Assembly (NCBI GenBank): GCA_022592435.1
Contig: JABYQS010000096.1
Span: 62,001-126,000, forward strand
DNA: 64,000 nucleotides
Direction: 5' to 3'
DNA from: Cerioporus squamosus
Taxonomy: Eukaryota > Basidiomycota > Agaricomycetes > Polyporales > Polyporaceae
Shown: positions 1-11,292 of the stretch, one piece after another
Layout: every line of letters starts with the position of its first letter
Numbering within the stretch: the stretch's first letter is position 1
Translations under genes and position numbers: made by a program
The notes under the pieces: model-generated
Told to the model about the DNA's origin: nothing
Seen by the model: the letters and a program-made list of their open reading frames with translations, nothing else
Database searches by the model: none

Positions 1-52
1 TGAGTATATGCGCGTTGTTCGGGGGATTGCACAACTGAGGAGAGCATCCTAG

Positions 53-1492
53 ATGTACACCGCAAACACCATGGCTAGCGCCTCGGAGGCGATGGGTATG
101 ACCTTGACTGGTTCATCGTCGTATCCGGCGGAGTCTGCTGAGAAGTACAAGGAATGCGAGTCTGTCGGCGCAGCGATGCGCAACCTGCTGGAGAAGAACA
201 TCTGTCCGCGTGACATCATGACGAGGTCAGCCTTCGAGAATGCCATGGTGGGTGCTCCTGGCATACTTACCCGCGTCGAGTTGGAAGCTGAACTCGTGAT
301 AGGTACTGACCATCATCCTCGGCGGTTCCACGAACGCTGCGCTGCACCTCCCTGCGATCGCCCACTCCGTCGGCATCCACCTCACGCTGGACGACTTCCA
401 AGCCGTGTCAGACCGTATTCCCTTCTTGGCAGACCTGAAGCCCAGCGGGAAGTACGTCATGACAGACGTCGCCAGAATCGGTGGCATCCCCAGTGCGTAG
501 TCCCTCGGTGCCCAGCACGGATACGTTGCTGACTTTCAATGCTATGGTGCAGAAATCCTTCACTACTTGTTGAAGAAGAACCTCATCGACGGAAACAACA
601 TGACCGTCACCGGCCGCACGCTCGGCGAGAACCTCGACCGGTGGGTGCATGAACACGGCGAGCTGGACTTCACCAGTCAAGACGTCATTCGTCCGCTAGA
701 GAAGCCTATCAAGGAGACCGGTCACATTCGGTGCGTGTCTGTTCACGTTGGCGGTGTATGCGATCCCAACCAACGTCCTTACCTCCCGCAGTATCTTGAA
801 AGGCAACCTTGCGCCTGGCGGCGCCGTCGCGAAGATCACGGGCAAGGAGGGCCTCGGCTTCACTGGCAAAGCGCGCGCGTTCGACTCCGAAGACGAGTTC
901 ATCGCTGCTGTGGAGAGTGGTTCGATCAAGAAGGGCGAGAAGACTGTCATCGTCCTCCGCTACCTCGGTCCCAAGGGCGGTCCCGGTACGCTGTCCCTCC
1001 TCTCATCCTTTCGATTGAAGCGGCTCTTCTAATGATGCGCATACAGGCATGCCGGAGATGCTCAAGCCTACCAGCTTGATCATGGGTGCGGGCCTGGGCC
1101 ACGACGTCGCATGTCTCACGGACGGACGCTTCAGCGGAGGGTAAGTTTATCCATCCGTCCCGTCGGCCCCTTTCTGTCCATGCTTTGCAAACCCTCGATT
1201 TTTTCTCTTCCTCCGTTGAAACCCTATTCCATATCACAGTTCTCACGGATTCTGCGTCGGCCACATCGTGCCTGAGGCGCAGGTCGGCGGCCCGATCGCG
1301 CTCGTCCGAGACGGCGATATCATTTCCGTCGACGCTATCAAAAACTCGATCGAGCTGCATGTGCCGCCCGAGGAGCTCGAGAAACGGCGCGCAGCTTGGA
1401 AGGCGCCCCCGCTCAAGGTCTCTCAGGGCACGCTCTACAAGTATGTGAAGCTCGTCGAGGACGCCAGCCGTGGCTGCATCACCGACGCATGA
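53..1492 (+). CDS. ILV3: Dihydroxy-acid dehydratase, 3' part
   Basis: The enzyme dehydrates dihydroxy acids to 2-oxo acids in mitochondrial valine, leucine and isoleucine synthesis. Exons are 53-247, 303-492, 553-730, 792-985, 1047-1140 and 1240-1492, and they join in frame to 367 residues plus stop. Bases 1-52 are the end of an intron whose donor lies just outside the window, so the N-terminal part is missing. Family landmarks are [15 protein letters not shown] at the start, [32 protein letters not shown] and the C-terminal [17 protein letters not shown]. Nothing in the visible part is broken. The identification rests on long stretches of family-typical sequence in the right order; only the exact N-terminus is unknown. 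Confidence 0.95.
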
Positions 1493-3084
1493 AGCATGTC
1501 TTGGCCCCCTTGACCTCGTCCTCCATCGCCTTCTGTCCCCCCCCCCCTCCCCCGGTCATCCTGTCGCCCCTAGACCTCTCTCCCTATGGAGGGAATTAGA
1601 CCTTAGACGGCCTCGTACTGCGGACGCGATCTGGAAGTGTTGCTTGCTTAGGGGGTGAAATATAACGGGAATGTAAATTTCGTTGTGTCACGCCCAGTAT
1701 GGTTATCCGTGACTGCCCCTCGCGAACTTTCGACCCGAAGCCCCTTCCTCCGGAACTCGTGGGACAACCAATTTGCGGTCACTAGCATGCCTCCGCGGGT
1801 TCACCCGCCAGAGTCGGCTCCAAGGATCTGGTATGTACAATTCATAGCGATACTTTTACACGCAGGCCACGATGCCCTCAATGTTCCCTCGGCACAGAAT
1901 CAGTAGTCCACGACGACCTAGTGGGGGGACAGTCAGTTGCACGCCCCAGGGGACAAAAATTACCGCAGTACCTCCGTGTCCTGGTACGTCGTCTCCTCGA
2001 CGACTTCTTCCTCCACGAAGCCGGAGTTCGTCACCTCGTAATCGACCTGCTCGGTCTCCTGCAAAACTAGCGGTCAATGTCCGCAGTCGGTGGCATTCTG
2101 AAGCAACAGACCTCTACTGTGGTGGTTTCTTCGACGAACTCCTCGCGCCCGCCGAAGTTCTCCTCTTCGACAACGGTCTGCAGAGGCAAGCCAGTGGCAG
2201 TCAGGACCTGCTATGATGCCGTTTCCGGACATCGCGACATGCCTCTTGTTCGTAGAACATAATCTCGAAAGGCTCGCTGAGTTGCAGTGATGTGGGAGGG
2301 GGCTACTATGACTGGATGCTGCCCTCCTCGCCCACCGAGTTCGGGCATATATATCACCACAAACTGGAGCGCTCCCTTATGGCATACAGACGCGTCTCCT
2401 CGGAAACGATCTTCACTGACCACATCCATGCCGAGGCTGGCTGCTCTTTGGACAGATCCCAGCACGGCCAGTGTGACTGAGCCCAAGAATAACCCATCCT
2501 GTACCCTTAGTCGCCAAGAAGCGACACACGCCGCGATGCAAGAGGGGCCACTCGGAGCGCTCTCGGTATTCGAGTCCTGACAGGATGCGAGCACGGAGAC
2601 AGTGCTGCGGAGCAACGTCCTCGTGGAAGCAATGAACAGCGCGGCAGACTTCGTCCACCAGGAGTTGCGGGTTGATATGTCAGAAGTCTACGCAGGCGAT
2701 GCGCCATACACTGCCTGTGGGCCTTCCCGGAGAGCTGGGTGTCTTCGGAGGCGCTCCGGTCAGAGTAATCATTCTTCTCGTAACCACATCTATCGATGAG
2801 GGCTTGGCTTGACGGACCGCAGCGTGTTCAGACGCGGACAACACGGCCCAGTGCTACTCTTGCGGAGGTCCCAGCGGTCAGAGCTCCGTGATCAGTGCCG
2901 CAGCAGTGATAGCGCGAAGTCCGGTACCTGACTGCCACCGTACGAGATCCGGGGTCGCCGCTCCCCTCCTACTGTCAAAGCTACCGGAGGTCACTCACGG
3001 CGGTAGACGCGGCGTTCGCGTGGGAGCACCCTTGCAAGTAAGCCTCATGGTCTCAGACCGCGAATGGAAGGTACGCCAAGGCCA
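1493..3084. other. Intergenic, no supported gene
   Basis: After the ILV3 stop comes a run of eleven C at 1537-1547, probably in the 3' UTR. Short open frames occur on both strands between about 1860 and 2960, but none joins through splice sites into a recognisable protein. A decayed gene is possible but not demonstrable by eye. Confidence 0.5.
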
Positions 3085-4505
3085 TCAGCGACAGTCGCAC
3101 TCCAGAAAGCGACTCAAAAGGCTCACGATCATGTTGTAAGGGAAGCCTGGCGAGAAAGGCACCGCGTCCTCGATCTTCTTGACGTGCTCCTCTGTCAGGA
3201 TAATATCCAGGACCCTGATGTTCGCATGGAGGTGCTCGGCCTTGCGCCCGTTAATGATTGGGAAGACGCTGCATCACATATGCGATAGCCACTGTGTCGT
3301 ATGATACGTGCTTAGTGAACAGCTCCAGGTGATGGGAGATAGAGTCGAACGTACCGGCCTGAATAGTGCTGGCACCGACGTCCGCGGCCACCTCTTCCAG
3401 GACTCGAGCGATTTTCTTTTCATTCTCGTTCCGCTCCCATTCACGGCTCAAGAATGAGCGACCTGAAAACCGTACGAGGCAAGCGATGCAGTGAGTATTA
3501 TCACAGACGTGACCTTAGCCATGATAGCGATTACGCACCCCTCTCGCCAGTCTTGCGCCGCGCCTCCTCTTCAGCGTCGGTACAAATCTTACCGGCAGCG
3601 AGTACGTTCCATGGAACAATGGCCATGCCTTCATCCCTTGCCATAGGGATGATGTCGCGCTCAATATCGCGCTGCAGGACGCTCCATGCGCCTTGGTATA
3701 TGACGAAAGGGGTCTTCCCGGCCATGCGTGCGTACATGTTTGCTCTGGAAACGACAAAAGCAGGCGCGTCGGAGATCCCCTGCAACGCAGAATCCATATT
3801 GAGCGTTTAGACAACAGGTATGGCTACAGTCAACTCACCAGGTACAGCACTTTTCCGGAAGCAACGAGATGATGGAGGCCGTTCATGACTTCCTCCACTC
3901 TGCAAGTCCGTCCAATCCCACTAGCGGTCCACAATCAATATGACGTCAGTAAAACCAGGCAGTAACTACGTACCCAGTGGACGTATAGGATGTCGATGTA
4001 AGACGTGCGAAGCCTCTTGAGAGAATTCTCCACAGAGATGTGCAGAGACTTCATGTTGTTGCCCACGTACTGCACCTTTTGCTGAATGGTTGTGTCTAGC
4101 ATATTCGCCATTGTCGTGTACTGCGAATGATCAGGTTGATGTGAGCTCGATCCGTCAACTTCGCGGGAGTCCAAACAAGAACTGTCACAGACTTTGGTGG
4201 CAATAACAATTTGGTCACAAATACCGCGGCTCTCCATCCACTCGCCGATGACCTCCTCGGAAGAGCCTCCTTGATAGTTGTTCGCAGTGTCGATGAAGTT
4301 CCCGCCAGCATCGTAGAACGCGTCGAGAAGCTTCAAGCTGGACTCCTCGGCGGTCCATTGCTCCCATGCCCAGCGGAGCCCACTTGTCGCCGATGCTCAT
4401 TCCTCCGAGAGCAATCGGAGAGACGTGTAGACCGGCGAGGGGACAGAGCTGCCGGTAGCGGCCAAGCTTCGTCTTGGGGGCGGGCGGGAACGGAATGTTG
4501 TCCAT
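3085..4505 (-). pseudogene. Aryl-alcohol dehydrogenase-like aldo-keto reductase, broken
   Basis: The family reduces aromatic aldehydes with NADPH in the cytosol and takes part in lignin-related aromatic metabolism. Pieces run in the right order: start MDNIPFPPAPKTKLGRYRQL, ALGGMSIGDKWA, NFIDTANNYQGG with the catalytic Asp and Tyr, VIATK with the Lys, YIDILYVHW with the His, GISDAPAFVVSRANMYARM and FPIINGRKAEHLHANI. Likely exons are 4193-4505, 3974-4120, 3839-3920, 3539-3779, 3355-3462 and 3085-3291. Three lesions break the frame: one extra base near 4350-4356, one near 3897-3910 after WDWT, and a small net deletion near 3260-3270 where about four residues are lost. The first two could be sequencing errors. 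The third looks like true loss, so pseudogene is preferred. Confidence 0.75.
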
Positions 4506-5424
4506 GCTTGGGGGCCTCGAAGAGTTGTGCGTAGTCGGAAAGATGAGGAGTGCAGAGAATACGGCTCTTGACTGAACTGCACGAGCAGACGTTGCAGGGC
4601 CTTTATACTGGCTTGATCGAGTAACGAGCATTACGGTCTCGCTCTGCATCCTGCAGGCAATGCGGATTCCCGGCGCACATAACGTCAGAGCGGTTGGCCT
4701 TGGCTAGCATCGTGTTCGTGCAAGAGGTGCTACGCGTTCGGTCGGCTTAATCTCGTCGCGAACCGGAGATGGAAATAGGCATGCTTACCGAGGGACCTGA
4801 ACTAGGCTGCAATTGTTGAAGAGGACGGTCGCAGGACACCCGGGAATACGGAGTGTCGTCTGAGTCTCAACGTTTCAACCCTCGCAGGAGGCCTGTCTGA
4901 CCATTCTAGCCTCTATTCAGAAGCAACGACTATCTTTTGCTATTGAATTGGCTTGCGAGCCTAGTTTCGGAGCTGGTGGTATGAGAGCAAGTATATACCG
5001 CGATTCCGACGTGACCAATTGGCGCTGAGTCGGACTACGTAGGCCAAGGCTTGATTGGGTCTACTGACGATTCGGACACCGCCACTGCTTGAACCAACAT
5101 CGTCTCCCAGCTGTGTGCACGTCCTGCCCCGCTGGAGCAACAATGTCAGAATGAGCGTAGGACCTGGTGCCCAAGGCGCGAGAGTGACTGAAGCCGATAC
5201 TTGAGCCGCACTACTACCCTCCGAGTCGCACGCAGTTCTTAACGGAGCGTTGATCAGCGTCCCAGCCTGACTCGCTGATCGGTATATACCCCGCAATCCG
5301 TCGATCATGAGGTGCATTCGTACCCTACGGCAGGATCCGGCAACTCCTAATACTCTCCTGCAAACGACGTCCTAGCACAGGTTTGAGGGAGCATTCGGAT
5401 CTCGGTACATGCCATGACTACTTG
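4506..5424. other. Intergenic
   Basis: Apart from the TATA candidate, nothing recognisable is seen. Open frames here are short and lack splice continuity. Confidence 0.5.
4602..4607 (-). promoter_or_regulatory. TATA-box candidate of the aldo-keto reductase
   Basis: On the minus strand this reads TATAAA, about 97 bases upstream of the ATG at 4505. Position and sequence fit a core promoter. No expression evidence is available. Confidence 0.4.
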
Positions 5425-6961
5425 TCACTTCGTCTGCTGGTTGCCCCTGCCAGGCAGCTCCTGTTGTTCAGCTGCGTTAGGCCTTCTGCCAGTGCCAACC
5501 ACAACGGTGCCCTGAGTGGGAGCTCTATTGCCTCCAGCGAGTTGGATGGACGGGCGAGCAGCAGCAGTCGAACCTTTCTGCGATGATGCAGCGGCCCCGG
5601 GACGTTGCGCTGTCATACCTGCCGTATGAGGCTTCCCGGTACCTGTCGGGCGGGCACTTTCAATGGGCCTCGACAGGGTTGCGCTCGCCACGGATGGAAC
5701 CGAGTGTGCCTGAGAGGGTTGGGGCTTGACGCCAGCACTACCGGCAGCGGGAGGTCGTGCATTGTGCGATGCTGATGCTGGCTTAGCGGTGGATTGGGCC
5801 GTGGCCAAGTTCGAATGGAGGTGGAAGGAGCTGCCCAGATGCTTGAGCACACCCTCTGTAGCTTGCGCCACACTGTTGGATATGCCCTTCACCATGCCGT
5901 TCTGGACAGCGGCGCCAGTCTGAGATAGGAAGTCTTCCATGAAGCCGTAGGACTTGCTAGCATGTTCGTTGTCGTCACCCACTGGGTTCTGCGAGAAGTA
6001 GACATGAGCGGTGTGAAATAAATGTCAGGAGGAGTGGTGATACCCACCTGGCTTGCGATGGAAGCGCGGCGGGCGGTAGTAGGCGAGCCGGCCAACGGAT
6101 GAGTGTCCACATGTGACGGCGGAGGGTGGCTACGAGGATCCTGCCTATTGTGCTGAACCGAGTCGGTAGGACCACTGTCCCTCTGGCATCCGCCTCCTTG
6201 CTGCCCACTGGGTTGAGAGCCAGGGTCGGCCCAATCGTAGTCAGCTCCCCCTGCGTACGTGGCAGTCGCAGGGTCGCGTCCCTCTCCTTGTGCGTGGTAC
6301 TGACAAGTCCGTGAACGAGGGTACGGGAGCTGAACGAACGGACATACCTGGTCAGTCGCGCCCTGGTAATTGGGCCCTAGTTGGCTTGCATGCGCATTCC
6401 CATGCATGCCGCGGTTGTTCGCAGGACTCTCCGAGTCGTCATCGTCATCGTCATCGTCATCGCCGTCTCGGGTCAGTCGGATGTTGAATCCGACGTCGAG
6501 GTGGTCGGGTGCAGCGCCGTCGTCATCGAACATAATGTTACCGTCATCGGGTACAGCTCTGTCATCGTCGAGCGGAGTGTTATTGTCATCGGGTGCAGGG
6601 GTGTCGTCGTCTGGTGATATGCCGTTGACGTCGGGTGCGATATGTTCGCTGTCACTACGTGTCCTGCTGCCCTTCAGCAGCCCCTACATCAGGGTCGTCA
6701 CCATCTCCGGTGAGGTCGTCGCCCGCTGGGTCGCACTCTCCATTTTCCGCGTCGGTAATCATTGTACAAGGTCCTGGTCGTTGTCATTTGCACCATTGTA
6801 CACGTCCGATCCTGGAGGATCCGCTGCATCGAACCTATCGGCAGTGTCCTGCTGCGAAGAGTCAGATGCTGAAGTGCTACGCGAACCGCGATCAGTGAAC
6901 ATACCTTAATACAGTCGTCCTGGGGATCACTGCCGTAGTAGTCATTGTCCTCGTACGACAT
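5425..6961 (-). CDS. Asp/Ser/Pro-rich disordered protein, function unknown
   Basis: Five exons (6905-6961, 6768-6848, 6348-6671, 6048-6299, 5425-5988) join in frame to 425 residues starting MSYEDNDYYGSDPQDD. The first half is very acidic, with repeated PDD and DDD runs and nine Asp in a row encoded by the simple repeat near 6436-6463. The second half is rich in Ser, Ala, Pro and Gly and looks unstructured except for a short helix-prone stretch around FMEDFLSQTGAAVQNGMVKG. No domain is recognised. The 96-nt intron at 6672-6767 is inferred because frame 0 has stops there and resumes in frame after an AAG acceptor. The gene is real by codon and splice continuity, but its role is unknown. Confidence 0.6.
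6436..6463. repeat. Trinucleotide simple repeat encoding poly-Asp
   Basis: Alternating TCG and TCA triplets, read on the minus strand as Asp codons, lie inside an exon of the disordered protein. Such tracts change length easily. Confidence 0.8.
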
Positions 6962-8095
6962 GTTATCAGCCTCGGATGCAGGATGAGACGAAGTGTGGTA
7001 AGTTGTTTCTGTACCGGTCGACCCGCCTGTCTTGCCTTTTATCTTGCAGCAGGCTCTGAGAAGTCGCTGAACTTTTCAAATCGCACTGACGCGCTAAACC
7101 ACAATGACATTCGGCGGTCCTCCTGGCTGTGCTGTCCATGGACAGTAACAGAACGTTACGGACCATCTTAGACGAGAAGAGACTGTTCAGACAATTGATA
7201 CGTCCCGCTGGAAGATCACGTCTGGGATAAAGATAGAGGGAACTTGCACTCGCACAACACGCACCAGTGCCTACAAGAGCCTATTTTGACACATCCACGT
7301 TGGCCACACCGACGGTTGCTGTGAAGACCGAGGGATCTGTCAGCGCAATGTGGTTTAGCCGCTGGGTTAGAACCCACAAGACCATGATTGGATGTGCCAT
7401 CGGATGAGTCGAATCGTGAACTCCCTCTGGAAGATGTTAGTCGCACGTACGGACAAAAGACGTTGCGAGAGAATACGAGAAATGGAACGATCACATGGAA
7501 GCCTGCTCCAGCTCCATTCCACCTTCGAGAACCGGCGCGGCGCAGAGCGCGGGATGTCATCTCTGTATTCAACCTGGTCCGGACAAGTTTGCTGAGGGAG
7601 AGGAGGCCTTCGGGGATTGTCCTCACCGGCCGAGGGACGCCTGTCTTACAAACCCATCGCGCTTTCTGGCCAAGTAGAACGAAACCCAGGCTGTTTCATC
7701 GCTGAGGTCAGCATGCCCCGCTACCACAGAACTTGACGTACCTAACCCGTGCAGTGATAGGGTTTACCCCGGCAGCAGTTTGGGTGTCTTGGCGGTGCGC
7801 ACGTCTCCTTCCTGAGTGTTGCGATTATAAAGACAAATGGACAGGCCATACAGTAGAAAGACCTAGAGAGCATCCATTGCCGTGCAGTCGAGCTGGTGGT
7901 CGTGGAGACTCGTGGTTCAACGTTCAACGTTCCCGCGCACGATGAGATCTGGCGCGCGTCAAAGGCCCGAGGCGCGACTTAACGCGTGCCGCGTCCCGGT
8001 CTCCGCCACCTTGACTCTCCCTCCGCATTGTGCGACCTCGTATCACTCCTTGCACGCCCACTGTCTTGAAATTGTGAACACATTGACGTCCGGTC
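6962..8095. other. Intergenic
   Basis: This holds the presumed promoters of two divergent genes. Several 60-130-codon open frames overlap on both strands, without family similarity or splice support. No gene is claimed. Confidence 0.5.
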
Positions 8096-9047
8096 ATGGC
8101 CAGCATGGACGTCGACGACCCAGAGACCCCCTGGCTGGACACTGTTGAGGGCGAAATCGCTTTCTTCCGGTCGCTCATGCGCGCGCGGCCAGTGGGCATC
8201 CACCGGCACTTCCACGTCCTCACAATGCGCAACACGATCCTACGCGACACGGGACAGCGGGTGGAGCTCGAAGACTTGTGGAGGAAGCTGCGTTCGTGTT
8301 ATGACCTTGACAACCTTGAGAGCATTGTCAGTGAGCCACCTAGTGACTTTCGCGCTCGTGGCTCCAGTGTTCATCACGCCTTACTATGCACTTCCCTTGA
8401 ACGTCCAACATTGCGACCCTTGACCCATGGAACGACACGGATTCTGTAGGAAGCAGACGGGTTCGACCTTCCAGGTGACGAACCGATAGGCACGCCACCG
8501 CTACCACTGCGCTCCCCCTCCCCGTCCGACAACCTCTCCCTGCATCCCTTCTTCCGGGGCGAATTTGCACTTCCACAAGACGGGGACATCGACAACATGA
8601 TCATCCAACGGCGCATGCGCGCGTCCGCATCCATAGCTTCGTCCCCCGCTCCTTCCCCCGTAGCCCCCGCGAAACCAGCCCGAGGCGGTGGGCGCAAGGG
8701 CAAGGCCAAGCTCAAGGTTATGGCCGGACTGGTAGGCGGGGACAGCGACAGCAGCGCGCTCACGCAGGAGAGCGGCGACGAGAGTGTGGCACCAACTCCA
8801 CGCAGCGTCGCGACAGGAACGGAGGGCGGAACGGAGTATGCGGAGGAGGAAGAGGACCCTCGACAATCTCCAGGTGTGTGTTACTGTCATTTCCCATGTT
8901 GGCCTGTGTCCTGAATGGCATGTAGCTGCGTCCACAACGTCCAAGCAACCGCGTAAGGGCGGGAAAGGCACAAGACGAGGAAGCGGCGCCCGCGGCAGAG
9001 GTGGTTCAACAGCCGGCGGACGGGGCAGCAAGAAGAAAAAGAAGTAG
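8096..9047 (+). CDS. EAF7: Chromatin modification protein EAF7 (MRGBP family)
   Basis: This is a subunit of the NuA4 histone acetyltransferase complex, acting in the nucleus. Exons are 8096-8326, 8450-8873 and 8926-9047, giving 258 residues. The conserved core near residues 15-80 contains EIAFFRSLMRARPVGIHRHF, then LEDLWRKLRSCYDLDNLES and EADGFDLP, the usual order in Eaf7/MRGBP. The rest is low-complexity, with an acidic patch and a basic, Gly/Lys-rich tail ending in five Lys, consistent with a chromatin-associated adaptor. The start could also be the Met three codons later. It is convergent with RPL17. Confidence 0.88.
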
Positions 9048-9366
9048 CAAGTCACTAATATACCGTAGTTTCCACTGTTCTCGTCACTCTGCTGTCGTCT
9101 TGCTTTGTATCATTACTGCGTATACCTTACATACTGCCTCCTCATCATCGGAAGCCGGCGAAACCAATGATCTCGAGCACCAGCGCGGGAGGAGGATGCA
9201 TAGTCCATGTAAGTACCGCTTGGTCTCGTTCGTTTTGGTAATATGGCATATGCATACAAATGAAGACAACGACGCACGTACGTCTGCGCCGCAAGCTGAT
9301 GACATAGCTCCACCACAAGCACCTCCCCACTGCACTAACCCGACTCTGTCGAATGGACACATCAGC
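9048..9366. other. Convergent 3' flanks of EAF7 and RPL17
   Basis: These are the likely 3' UTRs of two converging genes. No open frame here has support. Confidence 0.5.
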
Positions 9367-10285
9367 TTATGCAGCCGGAGCAGGGACGCGGGCGGCCTCG
9401 ATCCGTCTGCGAGCAACCTGTCGCCTGTTGAGGCCAGTGAGTGATGAGGTAGCAACGTCCTTGTCCTTCGCCCGCTCGACCTCAGAGTCAGATGCCGAGA
9501 GGATGATCTCGACGTGACAAGGGTGGCCCTGGTAGGGGTTGATGCGACCGTGCGCACGGTAAGTACGGCGACGGGTTTTCTGTTCAAACGTATAATTGAT
9601 GAGCCCAATAACCGTTACAATGTGAACATGGTGGCACGTACGGGAGCCTGCTGGACAACGATGTTCTTGATGTATAGGTCCTCGAGCTCAAGGTTTTTCG
9701 CGTCGGCGTTGGACTCGGCGTTCTTGAGGAGGCGGAGGATGAACTTGACAGACTTCTCGGGCCAGCGACCTTCCCCACATATGCACTTGAGCCCCACCGC
9801 CGACTCCATACAAATGGAAAGTAAAACGTACCCTGAGTCGCCTTGAACTGCTTGGCCTGGCTGGCGCGGCCAACACCGCCAGAGAAGCGGCGGAAGGGGA
9901 TGACCTGCTTGTGGTCGGAGACGTCGCTGAGGTACGTGTACGCCTTCGTGAGCTTGAGGCCTGGATTCCCCATATCCCAACCAATCCGCCGTTTAGTCTC
10001 CCCCACCCAATCTTTCTGCGAGTCCAAACAAACTGACCGGTCAGAGCAGCCGCAACCTCGCGCATGTTCTTGAAGTGCGTCCGGAGGTACTCGCCCCGGG
10101 CGCGAGAAGCTGGAAACACACCGCGATCCACCGTCAGTCTCCCATTCCAAACTTCTCCTTGGGACCTATTTGGACGCACTTTTCTCGGGGTTGGTCGCGA
10201 GGGCGGCGGCGGCGTAACGAACTGCATTACAGAGAGACAGGGTATCAGCATCGTGCGCCAGCATAGTCTCGGGCTACGTACCCAT
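9367..10285 (-). CDS. RPL17: 60S ribosomal protein uL22 (L17)
   Basis: This is a structural protein of the large cytosolic ribosomal subunit that lines the peptide exit tunnel. Six exons (10282-10285, 10180-10221, 10038-10109, 9832-9960, 9642-9769, 9367-9579) join in frame to 195 residues. Typical segments are [60 protein letters not shown] and [20 protein letters not shown]. The first exon is only four bases, ATGG, so the start codon and the first base of codon 2 are separated from the rest by a 60-nt intron. All introns have canonical ends. Confidence 0.96.
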
Positions 10286-11292
10286 CTTGAAGTCTTGAGT
10301 TTGTCGTACCCGATCCCGGTCGTCAGTACAGTGCGGTAGGGCAGTCTTGGGTGGCTGAACTCTGTCCGCCACAACTGTATAGCTGCTCTCGGCAACCTCC
10401 GCTGCTAGCGCCCTTGGGGGGTTCCGGCGCTTCCGCCCCAACTCCCTGTATTGCATGGTCTTGGACGTCCTCATGATGAGCTACGTCTTACTCTCAATGT
10501 CATTGGACAACTGGTCGAACTCCTGCGTTGCATTTGATCCTTGTCATATATCGCCAGAAAGTAGGGCTTTCTGGTAGACCTTCGGATCCGGATCTCTTGG
10601 ACTGCCTTCAATTGCACTGCTTCTGTGAGTGGTTAAGGAACTGGGTCTTGAGAAGGATCGGGGACAGCCTGAGTTGTGCGTGCACATAGCTGTTCCTTGT
10701 AGCCTCTTCATTTTCAGTCTGTTAGGTATCGACTTTTCTTCAGCTGGGCCTTGGGCCTCCGCCGGTGCAGCTGGTAAAGAGCGGCCATGTGGGAATGGTC
10801 TGTCCCCTCCTCTGAACTTGCAGTGACCTCACGGTTACCATGGTTGTCGCAAAGGCTGTATCTCACACACAAAACGAACAGTCACAGTTACAAGATCGCC
10901 AACAGTGCGCTCGTGTAATTCAGACGCATGAAGACCAGATGTGAGGGTATTGTCTAGGGACGCTGCGACAGTCGGACAGCCGGGACGATTCTGCTCGAAT
11001 TCGTGCCAGTGTTGCGGGGCATCGCGTGTGCCACCGAACACGGCTTCCTAGATGCTGCCCATGATGTCATGAGAACCTGTGTCTCTGAGCGCTCTCAGAT
11101 GTCCACTCGAACTTGAGGCGAAGTGCACTAGTTGGAAAGCAGAACAATCCTCATCTATCTCGTAGGCGTACGACTGGGATATTCTAAACTCCATGCCTGT
11201 GCGGACGTGTATATCGTCACTCATTACGGTTGAGAACACGAAAAGGATACTGCAGCACTCACCCGCAAAACCCTCTCCCGAGACCATTGGCG
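10286..11292. other. Intergenic
   Basis: Upstream region of RPL17 and 3' flank of the next minus-strand gene. No supported gene or repeat was seen. Confidence 0.5.

Noticed and set aside
6672..6767. Two apparent frameshifts in the acidic protein
   Set aside because: A single 96-nt intron explains both stops and restores the original frame.
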